From: Podarcis raffonei
Lineage: Eukaryota; Chordata; Lepidosauria; Squamata; Lacertidae
Assembly (NCBI RefSeq): GCF_027172205.1
Contig: NC_070614.1
Coordinates: forward strand, 35,206,001 to 35,270,000
Length of the DNA: 64,000 bases
Reading direction: 5' to 3'
A program made the translations under genes and the position numbers. The first letter of the stretch is position 1. Every line of letters begins with the position of its first letter. Under the pieces are notes generated by a model. It was not told the origin of the DNA and searched no databases. It worked only from the letters and a program-made list of their open reading frames with translations. This document shows, one piece after another, positions 34,801-45,964 of this stretch.

Positions 34801-37800
34801 TTCCATCATACCTGACTATTCATTATACCCGACTGCTGACCTTGCTGGCTGGGGCTAATGGGAGTTCACAACTTCTTGAAAGCCACAAACTTCCCACCCT
34901 TGAGCTAAACATTTATTCTCACCATATTTTCAAGGTTAGGGTGATGGCTAGCATCACACCCAGATGGTTGAGATTATCCTCCAAACTATGGCTTGGATTA
35001 TCAGACGTAAGTCTCCTCCCTCCTTCCTTTGTGAGTTTAATTTCACTCTCTAGTTTCATACAAACCACTTTGCTGTGTCATCCAAACCGGTTTGTGCAAA
35101 CCATTGGGCTGCTGCCTGCCAGAATTGAAAACTGTAGTTTGAAGTGAGTTTCTGGTTCGAGCAGGTTTGTTGTTAGACCTTCCTACTTGATCTAGGTCTT
35201 TGGGCCTTAATTGAACTCCAGTAAAGTTTTTTTAGTAGCCCACAGACCTTCAGGTTCCAAAAACAAATATATGATTCTATACAACTGGTAGAAAAGAAAC
35301 ACAAAAGCTACGAGAAAGCATGCTAAATAGTACACTTTTCAGTGCTAGATGTTTAAACAAACATCAACATTGAAAGCAGTGCCCCACAGCAATTCTTGGA
35401 AAGCTGCATATGGATCTCTATAGCTTTTGCACATTTTGCAACTGGTTCACTTCTATGAGGCTGTGTATCTACAACCAGGAAGGTTGTATTATATAACACT
35501 TGAAGACCTTTCTGGGAAGGAAACATTCTAGGGACAAATAAGTCTGGGTCTTTTTGTTTCTGTAAAAATGACACAGTAGTAACATGTGTAGTACACTTTC
35601 TACTTGAAAGTGAGAGCCAGTGTGGTGTAGTGGTTAAAGCGGTAATCTCGTAATCTGGGGAACCGGGTTCGCGTCTCCGCTCCTCCACATGCAGCTGCTG
35701 GGTGACCTTGGGCCAGTCACACTTCTTTGAAGTCTCTCAGCCCCACTGACCTCACAGAGTGTTTGTTGTGGGGGAGGAAGGGAAAGGAGATTGTTAGCCA
35801 CTTTAAGACTCCTTAGGGTAGTGATGAAGAAGAAGAAGAGTTTGGATTTGATATCTCGCTTTATCACTACCCTAAGGAGTCTTCAGAGAAGTGTGACTGG
35901 CCCAAGGTCACCCAGCAGCTGCATGTGGAGGAGCGGAGACGCGAATCCGGTTCCCCAGATTAGGAGTCTACCTCTCTTAACCACTACACCAAGCTGGCTC
36001 TGATAATGCGGGATATCAAATCCAGACTCTTCTCTACTTTTCACGGCCATACAGACGATCACAGTTCTGAAGGTCCCTTGCCTCAGGTGCATTAGAGATC
36101 CTCTCCAGTTGTCAGTCTGTACTGTAGACCTGTTTCAATGAATTTCTTTTGTAGTTCTGGGGCACTTGTGGGATGGAGTTAAACGTATCCAGATGAAGGC
36201 ATATCTGTACTCTGTCTAAAACATCCTGTTATACTGTGTGGATGCGTGTGACGGAGGGCATGTCACAGTCGGACCTGACTCATTTCTTTCCCTGCACAGG
36301 TTCTTCTGACACCGAAGCAACGTGGGATTCTTCAGCTGATGAAGGAGGCTCAGGTGGGTCTTGCAGGTGGCAAGCAGCATCTTAGAAGATGCATTTTCTA
36401 ATGTTGGAGAGAGAAGGGGAAACGTCTCTTCCAAGGTGGTGCTTGCTGTGAAAAACACACAAATCATGTTGAAGCAATTAGCATTATTTATCTATCCTCT
36501 TTTTTCCTCTTTTTTGTATGCTGACTTAATCCAGTTACAGGGCAATCTTATTCATGTTTGCTCTGAATTAAATCCCGTTGTACAGTCGTACCTTGGTTTT
36601 CGAACGCCTTGGTACGTGTACGTTTTGGCTCCCGAGCACTGCAAACCCGGAAGTAAATGTTCCGGTTTGCAAACGTTCTTTGGAACCCGAACATCCGACG
36701 TTGCTTCTGCGGCATCCGATTGAGTGCAGGAAGCCCCTGCAGCCAATTGAAAGCCGCGCCTTGGTTTTTGAATGTTCCGGAATGGATTACGAACCAAGGT
36801 GCAATGGTATTCAGTGGGACTTGCTGCCAGATAATAGTGAACAGAACTGCAGGGCTTAAACCTCTATCTAAAACACATGCATTGATCAACTATCGTTGCT
36901 TTAATTGAGTGACAGCTCTAGAATTCATACCTATGAAATCTGTAAATTTTCTCTTGCCTTCCCCCCTCCCCACCACCACCCAAACCAGGTGCCAGGACTC
37001 CCAGCAGAGCAGACCCCCAGTTTGAATTTGGAGAAAGGCTCAACGGGATGGTGCAACACCTGAACCCAAAGCGGATCCGAGTGAGAGAGAAACGCCACCC
37101 CTGCATTGAGTGCGGGAAGCGGTTCCGGTGCCAATCCGAGCTGGCCTTGCACCAGAAAGTTCACACCAGGCCAAAGTCCTACCACTGTGCCGAGTGCGGG
37201 AAGCAGTTTGGCCGTTCCTCGCACCTCACCAGGCACCAGAAGACGCACATGGGCGAGGAGTGCCACCTTTGCACGGAGTGCGGCAAGAGGTTCCGGTGGT
37301 CGACGGAGCTCGCCATCCACCAGAGGATCCATGCAGGCGAACAGCCACACTACGGCATGGACTCCGAGGCGCTGTTCCAGTGGCCGCCGGAATTCACGAT
37401 GCACCAGAGCCTTTTCACAGGTGAGAAGACCCCTCCGGCTGCCGACTGCGCCAAGCCGCACACCGTCAAGAAGCCCCACCTCTGCCCCGAGTGCGGGAAG
37501 GGGTTCCGGTGGCCGTCGGAGCTGGCCACGCACCAGAAAACCCACAACAAAAACAAACACTACCTCTGCGCCGAGTGCGGGAAAGGGTTCCAGTGGCCGT
37601 CGGAGCTGGCGGCGCATCAGAGAATGCACACCGGCGACAACTCCCCGCTGGCCGCCGACTGCAGGAACGGCAACGGCCAGCTGCCCCCTCTGGGTGCCTA
37701 CCTGGGAGGCCACGTGGCCGAGAAGCGCCACGTCTGTGGGGAGTGCGGCAAGGCGTTCCGGTGGCCGTCCGAACTTGCCACGCACCAGAGAATCCACACG

Positions 37801-38313
37801 GGGGAGAAGCGCTATTTCTGCACCGAGTGCGGCAAAGGGTTCATCTGGCCGTCGGAGCTGGCTGCCCACCAGCGAACCCACACTGAGAAGGAGTCCTACC
37901 AGTGCATGGAGTGCGGGAAGATATTCCACGACCTCTATGGGCTCACCAGGCACCAGAAGACCCACCTGGGGAGCAAGGTCTACCCCTGCGCCGAGTGCGG
38001 GAAAACGTTCACCCGGCAGTCTCACCTGACCCGCCACCGGATCACGCACACCGGGGAGAGGCCCTACCCATGCGTCGAGTGCGGGAAGAGGTTCGGCCGG
38101 CAGTCTCACTTGACGCGCCACCTGAGAATCCACACCGGGGAGAGACCGTACCAGTGTGGGGAGTGTGGGGTGAGGTTCCGGCGAAGGCACAGCATGATCT
38201 ACCACCAGAGGATCCACTTGAGAGAGTCCAACGGGGGAGCGGACCTGCCAAACATGCCTGACATGGAGAACCTTGATGATGACCTCCAGAGCCCCATCCA
38301 TGTAACAATCTGA
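27844..38313 (+). CDS. SCAN zinc-finger protein with 11 intact C2H2 fingers (871 aa)
   Basis: Coding exons: 27844-28953 (1110 nt), 34426-34552 (127 nt), 36300-36353 (54 nt) and 36989-38313 (1325 nt). Phases 0, 1, 1 agree, all introns GT-AG, 872 codons with the stop. Residues 57-121 are almost all glutamate. SCAN is at about 281-370 (LWELCNHWLKP, LDVLILEQFLAVLPPGIRS). The 127-nt exon (DSDLFEEVVVNF to DICLLG) matches a KRAB A-box in size and phase but lacks its conserved W and MLE. The linker is [17 protein letters not shown]. Fingers run from 467 to 840: eleven intact, plus two decayed units after fingers 3 and 5. Fingers 4-7 share the helix start WPSEL. Likely a nuclear DNA-binding regulator that dimerises through SCAN. 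A second start, MEPEQGSG at 27928, has a better Kozak context. Upstream exon probably in the CpG island. Confidence 0.88.
29400..29750 (-). mobile_element. LINE 3' UTR fragment (L2/CR1 group)
   Basis: ATTTGTACCCTGCCTATCTG, AGGGCTGCCTTCAGATGTCT, GGGAACCACCAGAAGGCCCT. Non-coding LINE 3' region in antisense, related to 58940-59130 and 42340-42420. Confidence 0.65.
30030..30360 (+). mobile_element. LINE 3' fragment (L2 group)
   Basis: TGCACTGGGGAATATCCTTCC, CTTCAGGTGTCTTGTAAAGA, ending TGCTTATAAATAAATT. This corresponds to the decayed C-terminal codons and 3' UTR of an L2-type element. Confidence 0.55.
31010..31058. repeat. ATT microsatellite
   Basis: About 15 ATT units. Confidence 0.95.
31820..31858. 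repeat. TA microsatellite
   Basis: (AATA)n leading into about 16 TA units with one CA change. Confidence 0.95.
31860..33550. other. Intron 1 of the plus-strand SCAN gene, no exon seen
   Basis: AT-rich sequence around 32605-32900 resembles an old L1 tail. Nothing coding is seen. Confidence 0.4.
33839..34088. mobile_element. MITE, CAGTCGTACC-type, TA target
   Basis: TA, CAGTCGTACCTTGGTTTTC, ending GGTACGACTG, TA. The 250-bp element sits in intron 1 and is not coding. Confidence 0.85.
34195..34350 (-). mobile_element. LINE 3' UTR fragment
   Basis: AACAAAGATGTCTTCAGGTG, then GGAATGCTGTTCCACAGAAC, belongs to the same LINE 3' family as 29400-29750. Confidence 0.55.
34578..34722. mobile_element. 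Palindromic MITE in intron 2
   Basis: CAGGCTTCCTCAGCCTCAGC at one end and GAGGTTGAGGAAGCCTG at the other, with a fold-back interior. It starts 26 bp after exon 2. Confidence 0.8.
35607..36004. mobile_element. Inverted pair of CORE/MIR-like tRNA SINEs
   Basis: A plus-strand copy (GAGCCAGTGTGGTGTAGTGG, GGTGACCTTGGGCCAGTCAC) at 35607-35830 meets a minus-strand copy at 35831-36004 tail to tail, making a hairpin of about 400 bp in intron 2. A third copy lies at 48580-48823. Confidence 0.8.
36583..36807. mobile_element. MITE, CAGTCGTACC-type, nested in an older repeat
   Basis: TA-flanked ends CAGTCGTACCTTGG and CCAAGGTGCAATGG. The two sides (GAATTAAATCCCGTTG and TTCAGTGGGACTTGCTGCC) rejoin as one older repeat that also occurs near 59985-60040. 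Confidence 0.75.
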
Positions 38314-39136
38314 AATTTGGATGCTAGGCGGTTAGGGGAGGAACCTTTGGATGGGTGAGTGGGACGATGCTCACAGGATCTGGCCGCCCGAGTCCTTTCC
38401 ACGCAGAGCTGAACGGAGAAAGGTTGCTGCTTGGTGTGGCTGCCCCACCTGGTCAGAGACACAAGTGCCTCAGAGCTCCTTGTGGTGCAGCAGTGGACAG
38501 CCAGCCTTGTTGGATCACGTTGCAAAGGATTCTGGGACAGGGATGCCCACACACCCATCTCTGATCATGTGCTACTTTCCTGTTGCCCAAAATTTGGGGC
38601 AACTGTTTGGGACATTTGTGCGGCCAGGTTCAGCTCCGCTGCTCTAACTCTAGATTTTGCCTCCATGTAGCATTTACAAGGAGCACTTAAAACCTGTGGG
38701 GAGGTGGGGGGGGGAGTCTCCCTTGCTACCTGCAGCAGCTAGAACACTACTGTCCATTTCCTGAATCATGTGACAGAAGCCTTCCTCCCTGCCTCTCCAG
38801 CTAGTTCTGTCCTCCTATCTGACTGCTTTGCCACACACAGCGAGTTGAATCAGTGGGTCCACACCATGAGAGGGCCGTGAAGGGTGACTTTGCATGCTGT
38901 GGAGCCAAAGGATGGCTGGATGTCTGTGTGGTACAAGGCACCTTTGCTTTCTGAGCGTTCCATGTGCAAAAGGGAGAGAATTTGGGCAAGCTCTGCTTCT
39001 CTGGTTGCAGCACTAGGGAAAACAGCACCTTCTCTGATTCCCCCACAGAGCCTGGTTCTGGATGAAATCTGGCAAATTCCCAATAACAGTTTCTCTTTCC
39101 TTCCAGCTTCCCCTCCCTTTTGGAAAGATTCCAACT

Positions 39137-39142
39137 AATAAA
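39137..39142 (+). terminator. Candidate poly(A) signal of the plus-strand SCAN gene
   Basis: The first AATAAA after the stop, 824 bp downstream. Another candidate is near 40059. The stretch 38314-39136 would then be 3' UTR. It has no other feature. Confidence 0.45.
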
Positions 39143-39203
39143 TCTGATTTTTAAAAGAGCCTGAAGCAGGAGTGATCCTTCCTTGTCATCAGTGGTACTT
39201 TTC

Positions 39204-39440
39204 CAGGCCTGGCCCAAGACACTTTGCTGCCCGAGGCAAGAGACAAGGTCGCCGCCTCCCATGCCAGTTAGGCTGGAGGTTGCATCTTGCTTCAGCACTG
39301 GCAACAGGACAGCATCCTGCATGCCTGAGGGCAGCAGGTTAGCTTGGGCGTGCGGCACACAGCGCTGCCTGCTCCCCACCTCTCTTTATCCGCCACCTGA
39401 GGCAGTTGTGTCACGCTGCCTAACAGCAGGGCTGGCTGTG
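39204..39440. mobile_element. Possible hAT MITE
   Basis: CAGGCCTGGCCCAAGACA at the left and GCAGGGCTGGCTGTG at the right are roughly inverted. The flanks TACTTTTC and AACTTTTC are a near 8-bp match, slightly offset. Confidence 0.35.
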
Positions 39441-40473
39441 TAACTTTTCCCCTCCAGAGCACTTTTTGCTAGGCACTTCTATTTCCTCCTTCCCTTTCCT
39501 TCTTGGAAATCAAGGGGGACAAGGTTTCCTTCTTAGGGGACGGGGGCTGTTTTACAGCCTTATATAAGTGGCTGTTTTCAAGAGGTTTCAGCAGAAAATC
39601 AGTACAACCAGCCTGGATTAAATGCTGGAGAGGAAGACAAAGGCATCTTGATCTATGTTAAATAGGGCTTTTACTCCTCAGTAAGTGCATTTAGGATTGC
39701 CTCCTAAGAAAGCAGATCTTTGGAGATGAACAGGGAGGTACTGGGGTGTGCCCAGCCCTGCTGCCTTTTGTGAGCAGGGAGGGACATTTTGAGCTTGAAC
39801 TTAGCTCTGCCTCACAAATAACCCCACAACGGTTGGAATCTAGGAGAAGACCCGTGTCCCATTCTAGGCTTCAGATTCTCTCTTTGTTCACCCTTGGTGA
39901 AGGAAAGAGGAAAGTGTATTCCTGCCCTGGCGCACCCCTCCCACCCACCCCCACAAAAAAAACTTTAGCTGCATTTCTTCTTTTCCTCTTTTGGATCCAC
40001 ATTTGAGACTCTGAACCTCCTAAAGGAGCAAGAACGAACTCATTTTTGGAAATAACTTAAAAATAAATGGTTTCTACAAACGGCTTCTTGTGTGCAATTT
40101 TCTGTCTTGTGGAGGGAGCAGCATCAGGTTTTTTTCCGCCTCAGAATCCAGACTTACAGTTAGCACAAGATTTCTTATAAAAATCACTAATAGGACTCTG
40201 AGCAGCAGGTAGGGAAATTTTTCAGCTAGAGGACTGCGTGCTGGTGGGGGTGAGCCAGAGTTAAAAGTGTGAAGAGCAATAAATATGAATTCTATCTTTG
40301 TACGGTCGACTTGTTTCTGCCCTGGCACTCCCCTCTCTATCTTCAATCCAGGGAAGCAAGGAGCATTATCTGAGTTCAAGGAAACCTTCCAGCCAGGGCA
40401 AAAACACTTGAGGTTCCTGTTGGGCCTTAACACTAAGCGAAGCAACAAATTTCAAGTGATTGACCATATTAGG
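39441..40473. other. Intergenic, no gene seen
   Basis: No feature I can support. Confidence 0.4.
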
Positions 40474-40815
40474 TGTAAAGGTAAAAGGACCCCTGACCAT
40501 TAGGTCCAGTCATGGCCGAAAGTTACGGCACTCATCTCGCTTTATTGGCCGAGGGAACTGGCGTACAGCTTCCAGGTCATGTGGCCAGCATGACTAAGCC
40601 ACTTCTGGCAAACGAGAGCAGCACACGGAAACGCCGTTTACCTTCCTGCCGGAGCAGTACCTATTTATCTACTTGCAGTTTTGACATGCTTTCGAACTGC
40701 TAGGTTGGCAGGAGCAGGGACCGAGCAAGGGGAGCTCACCCCATTTGCAGGGATTCGAACCGCCGACCTTCTGATTGGCAAGTCCTAGGCTCTGTGGTTT
40801 AACCCACAGCGCCAC
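40474..40815 (-). mobile_element. Sauria-type SINE
   Basis: BovB-type tail GTAAAGGTAAAAGGACCCCTG on the left and tRNA-like head ending CACAGCGCCACTAA on the right. B-box complement GGATTCGAACC near 40752. Confidence 0.9.
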
Positions 40816-41290
40816 TAACTCCAGGAACTGGAGGCCATTAGCTTATGGCCCAAACAAGTGACCCTCTGGCCTAGCCCATGCTCCTGGCCCTCCACTTGGG
40901 TAGTTGTTGGCATGTGTCTGTCTCAAAAGACAATGGAGTGCCCCTCTAGGGGTGAAGTCAAACCAAGGTGGTAGCACTGAAGTGACGACCTGGGGCGCAA
41001 GCCTGGGCAGTGTGTATGGAGGTCCTGGGCTGCCCAGATGACAAGATCCCTCTCTTGGCCTTGCTGATGTGCTCCAAAGGAAAGCAGAGCAATATGTTTG
41101 GCACCAGCTTGGCTGCAGGAGTTGCCGGAAGGAGGCGTACAAGGCGCCATCCTACCCTCGTTGGGACTCCAGATTTGTGTAGGGTCCACTCCTTAGCCTT
41201 TTCTTCTCCCAAGGATATCCCGCAAGGCATCAGAGGTTTATGGTCTGAGTTGTCCTCCTAGATGGGCTACCTTCCCAGGTTAACAAGCCC
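40816..41290. other. Possible interspersed repeat, unnamed
   Basis: GGGGCGCAAGCCTGGGCAGT, then GGTCCTGGGCTGCCCAGATG, looks like repeat sequence familiar from other reptile loci, but I cannot classify it. No gene is seen. Confidence 0.3.
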
Positions 41291-41640
41291 CGTCCGCACC
41301 TCAAATGAAGATCAGTAAACAATCTTAATAATAAACTTCTTATTATGTGTTATTTATAACATGCTTTCCTACTATAGTATTCAAAAAGCGTTCTACAGCA
41401 ATTGAAACCACAAATCATAAGCAGCTCACAAAATCCTAAAAACACTAAATCTATCAAAGAAACCTGTATGGTCAATAGGAACCTGCTTAAAAAGGATTGT
41501 TTTTGCCTGGTGCCTAAAGCTGTACAGCATAATGAAGGTGCCAACTGGGGAGAGAATTCCATAAATGGGCAGCCACTGAGGAAAAAGCCCATGTCTTATG
41601 TTGCCACCCTCCAGACCTTTTGAGTTTCCTCACCAGGGAC
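41291..41640 (-). mobile_element. LINE 3' UTR fragment
   Basis: TTATAACATGCTTTCCTACT, AAGCAGCTCACAAAATCCTA and GAGAGAATTCCATAAATGGG resemble the LINE 3' family at 29400-29750 and 34195-34350. Confidence 0.45.
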
Positions 41641-42574
41641 CAGAACTAGAGGACTTACAAATAACTTTTGGCAACTTTGTATTCTGTATTAACAACATTC
41701 AGAAGTGACTCCTCCAAGTCTAATATTCTTAACCCATATCCATTTTTTTAATTAGAAATAAAACTGTTTATTGCAATAGCATTTTCTTGTGGGTATAGGT
41801 GCTTAGGATCACAGCAGCAACAACAATTTATTTACATGCCACCCATCTGTCTGGGTTAGCCCAGGCACACAATATGACATCAAATATTATTAATATTAAT
41901 TAATAGTATAATGTAAATATAATAAAAATTAATAGATATTATTTATAACAATAACATGTTTATTTAGCTTTTCAAACATGCCTGCCTCTGCTGCTCACTG
42001 TTGTCAAGTTCTGGTCCACAAGGGGGAGCCAATGGCTTCAAAACCCTTTTCTCCACATAATTTAGACTTCCTTCGAGTCTAGAACAAATATTTTTAATGT
42101 ATTTAGTTTCGAAATATCTTCCCAGCCCTTCCTTCCAAATGAAAGGCCGAGCAGCTGTCAAAACAACCATAAAAATGCAGCCAAACGTCAGGTAAAACGA
42201 CTCAAAGCGAGGAACATTCCACACAATAAAAGCCAAACTGAACACGGAGATCTACATCCAAATCCTTGGCCTAAAAATGTCTGTTGGGAATAAGGATGTT
42301 TTATTTGTCTGTGCATGTGGACCTAGTATTTGCTGGCTTTGACTTGGGCAGTCTTCTCAGGGGATGGCATTCCACAGCAGCTGTGTCACAACCGAGAAGG
42401 CCCCGCTGCTTCCCAACCTCATACATTTTTACTCGTCTGGTCAGAATAGGAGAATGTAAAACTATAATACCAGCCAAGACATTTTTCCTGTCAGTACAAA
42501 CAAGAACAAACATAGCACAGGTGCCAGAGGTGGAATACTGGGCTGGAGCTGGGCAGTCCCACGCCTGCGACTAG
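41641..42574. other. Intergenic, LINE scraps only
   Basis: 42350-42430 (GGGATGGCATTCCACAGCAG) matches the LINE 3' family. Nothing coding is seen. Confidence 0.4.
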
Positions 42575-42975
42575 GGGTAGGCAAATCTGTCAGTTTTGGT
42601 TACTCTCAGTTCCGCATTTTTCAAATCTTAAATTATTCACATTTCCACGCCACTGCAATTTTTTTAAAAAGAGTCTTTAGTAAAATTCGTCAGGATCTTC
42701 ACGTGAATTTTTCCTAATATACAGTTTTGCCCAATGTGCACACCTTTGACAGTTTTTCCTAATAAAATGTACTTTTGTATGTTATTTTCACTAATATACA
42801 CAATGATGTGTTGAGTTTACTTTCATGTATGCATTTTTGAACAAATTGCATTGCTGGAGAACGGCGCTGCAAATTTCGGAGAAGTGCATTTTGAAGGATG
42901 GCTGTGTTTCGGATAGCATATTGTTTTGGAAAGTGCAAAAAAAACCCAACACGTTTCAAAAAAGCATGCAAAGTA
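42575..42975 (+). repeat. Unclassified interspersed repeat, copy 2
   Basis: GGGTAGGCAAATCTGTCAGT, AGTTTTGCCCAATGTGCACA, GCATTTTTGAACAAATTGCA, GATGGCTGTGTTTCGG. It aligns with copies at 21140-21570 (reverse) and 61156-61520. Confidence 0.5.
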
Positions 42976-43069
42976 TTTTCTATGTAATCAAATGTCCCCT
43001 TAGCTGAGGAAGCTGCTAAAGAGATTATTCTAGCAGTCCTTGCAGAAGTGAATGTGAACTTTCTTTAAT

Positions 43070-44010
43070 TCCTGCATCAAACAAAGATATATATGGGGGT
43101 CAACTCCCATCTCTTTGTGAGTGCTCAATTAGTGCCAGTGCCTTCCATCAGGAGTTTGGGTGTAACCTTCGACACATCCCTCTCTATGGAGGCACAGGTT
43201 GCAGCTAATGCAAAGGTGGCATTTTTTCACCTTTACCGTGCTAAGCAGCTGGTCCCTTACCTTTCCCACCCTGATCTAGCCACAGTGATCCATGCAACAG
43301 TCCCCTCCAGGCTCAATTATTGTAACTCACTCTATGCGGGACTGCTCTTGAAGCTGACCCAGAAACTCCAGTGGGTACAGAATGTCGCTGTGAGGGTCCT
43401 TACAGGGTCCTTGCCGTGGGACCACATTCATCCAGTGCTGTGCCAGCTGCACCGGCTCCTGGTGGAGTACAGGGTCAGGTTTAAGGTGCTGGTTTTAAAC
43501 TTTAAAGCCCTATACAGCCTAGGACCCTTGTACTTACAGGACTGCCTCTCCTGGTATGCCCCGCGGAGGACCTTAAGGTCCACAAATAATATCTTGGAGG
43601 TCCCGGATCTCAAGGAGGCTAAACTGGCCTCAACCAGGGTAAAGGCCTTTTCGGCTTTGGCCCCAGTCTGGTGGAACACTCTGTCACAGGAGACCAGGGC
43701 CCTGCGGGACTTGACATCCTTCCGCAGGGCCTGCAAGACAGAGCTGTTCCGTCAGCCTTTGGTCCAGGTCCAGGCCCAGGCTCTTTTATTGGCTCATATG
43801 GGTCCAGCATGGATAGCTGGCCCTGATGAATGCTTGAGGTTTCCGACCCCTATGGTTGTAATTCGTGGGCAGTCATTTAATTTTATCCTGATTCTAATAT
43901 TTAAGCTGTACTTTAATCATTTGATTGTGTTTTAATGTATTTGATATTGGATGTTAGCCACCTTTAGCCCGGTCTTGGTCGGGGAGGGCAGGGTATAAAT
44001 AAAAAATTAC
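43070..44010 (+). mobile_element. L2-type LINE, 5'-truncated
   Basis: The open frame 43093-43935 encodes the C-terminal part of an L2 ORF2: SLGVTFDTSLSMEAQVAANA, HATVPSRLNYCNSLYAGL, LQWVQNVAVRVLTG, then ASTRVKAFSALAPVWWNTLS and TSFRRACKTELFRQ. The 3' end is GCCACCTTTAGCCCGGTC, GGGAGGGCAGGGTATAAATA. The frame is open over 280 codons, so the copy is fairly young. Confidence 0.9.
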
Positions 44011-44663
44011 TTACTACTTACTCACTAATTCAGAAGGAATTTTGAGGCAAGAGTTCAACAGTCTAAAAGTCCCTGAACTCCAGTGTGTGCTGTTTTATGG
44101 CTGGTGGAATGAAGGCCTCAGGTTAAGGTGAATGACTGAGAAGTAAAGATAGGGCTCAACCACACATAACTGCTGGCTACTGAATCATGGAAGATCAAAT
44201 AACTTTTCATGCAAAGAGGGGGCAGTTTGTGGCTCCCTCCAGCCCAATCTACTGATGACCATAGATGACAGTTCATATTTTTTTGTCAGCAAAAGTATAG
44301 GACGAGATTCACAGCAAAGTTCATTACAGCCTCCCACTCAGGGAACTGCGTTGGTGACAAGGCCAATGTGCAACAAGGACACAGGGATAGCCTATACACT
44401 CATGCTAGGGCCATGTCTGTCTCGTTACCACAGAGAACTAGGCAGTAGCCACAAGCACAGCTGTGGGAGCCCTGTGACACTGTCTGTTAAAGCACACACA
44501 AGCACATTCAGGAAAACAGTTGAGGACGTCAGATCCACCATTCTTCATCCCAATGGACAGCAGAACTTGCTCAGTATCTAATCCACACTATTTTAGCTGC
44601 CAACCAGAAATTAAGTTAAATAAATCTTAAAATTAGTCAATATATTTCTCCCTGAGACACGAG
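44011..44663. other. Intergenic, no gene seen
   Basis: No feature I can support. Confidence 0.4.
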
Positions 44664-44790
44664 ATCATAGAATTGTAGAGTTGGAAGGAACCACGAGAGT
44701 CAGGTGCTCCAACCCCTGCAGTGCAGGAATCTTTTGCGCAATGTGGAGCTGGAACCCATGACCTTGAGATTGAGAGATGAAGGGTCTCAG
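44664..44790 (-). mobile_element. CR1-tailed repeat
   Basis: ATCATAGAATTGTAGAGTTG, AACCCCTGCAGTGCAGGAAT, then AACCCATGACCTTGAGATTG. The left part is the antisense CR1 end. The right part looks tRNA-like and is too decayed to be a tRNA gene. Confidence 0.65.
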
Positions 44791-44818
44791 GTTTTACTCG
44801 GATTCTACGTTCCCATTA

Positions 44819-45033
44819 CAGTGGTACCTCGGGTTAAGAACTTAATTCGTTCCGGAGGTCCGTTCTAAACCTGAAACTGTTCTTAACCTGAGGTACCACT
44901 TTAGCAAATGGGGCCTCCCACTGCCGCCGTGCGATTTCTGTTCTCATCCTGAAGCAAAGTTCTTAACCCGAGGTACTATTTCTGGGTTAGCGGAGTTTGT
45001 AACCTGAAGCGTCTGTAACCCGAGGTACCACTG
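44819..45033. mobile_element. MITE, CAGTGGTACCTCGG-type, TA target
   Basis: TA, CAGTGGTACCTCGGG, ending CCCGAGGTACCACTG, TA: 15-bp perfect inverted ends. Pogo/Tigger-like ends. Relatives at 51835-52065, 58521-58746 and 60397-60636. Confidence 0.85.
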
Positions 45034-45082
45034 TACACTGACTCGGGCACCCCCCCACATCTGGTGATTGAAGCTGTGTACA

Positions 45083-45423
45083 CAGGGCCGTCTTTAGCAG
45101 ATGCGGGGCCGGGGTGCAAATATCTGCCCAGTGGCCCCAAATTACCATGGATAGTGGGGGGGGGGGGTGAAGCTGTGCACTGCCAGCCATTGGGGGTGTG
45201 CAACTCTCCCCCACTGAGCTGCGGGAGAGCGATCCCTGCAGAGGCTTGGGAGGGAAGCTGTGCACCCGCCAGCCATATGGTTGGTGGAGCGCAGCTGGTG
45301 GGCATGCAGGGAAAGCGAAGGTCGCTGGCAAAGCTGCGCAGCTCCCCCACTCATTGCGGCGTCCCTGAGAGGCCGGCGCCCTGGCACGATGCACCACTAA
45401 GCCCTATGGGAAAGACGGCTCTG
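45083..45423. mobile_element. hAT-type MITE with 8-bp target-site duplication
   Basis: The 341-bp element starts CAGGGCCGTCTTTAGC and ends AAAGACGGCTCTG. Perfect 8-bp duplications TGTGTACA lie at 45075-45082 and 45424-45431. It has no transposase. Confidence 0.9.
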
Positions 45424-45964
45424 TGTGTACATACGGCATTTGACACAGCCCAGACATATCCTGCAGCTTATTGAGAAATGCCATTTGATGCGTTTCCCCC
45501 TCAAACCGGCTTACATCCAATTCAACAACGTAAGCCGTATTCACTTAGCAGTTAAACTGAGGCATGTATGTTATTTGAGACAGCCATTGCGCATGTGCAG
45601 ATGGCAGCTTCGTGAATAGGAGTTGATGGGGGTTGCAGGTGTGAGGGAACCAAACAGGTAATGAACATCAGGTGAAGGCATTCCCGAAATATGAAAATGT
45701 GACTTGAAACACAGTATGGGGAAACCAGTCTTGCTTCATTTTGAGCTACTAATGTGTAGGTAGCCATAGACTCTGGACCTATGGGTCTTTTATCATGGGT
45801 CTTATTGTTGTGTAGTAACGTGTATTTACTTCGCTTATTTCACAGTGTGTTCCATGAGGCCCACTGTGCTCTGCTGAGTGAGGCCTCAGAGTTAATGTCT
45901 CACTCTGAGCAACTTATTCCTGGTGTGAATACACACTGGCTACCTATTTTTGATTGTTGACTTG

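Noticed and set aside
36931-38301. A 456-codon minus-strand open frame opposite the zinc-finger exon
   Set aside because: It is the antisense shadow of the GC-rich repeated finger codons. The plus strand shows perfect C2H2 spacing.
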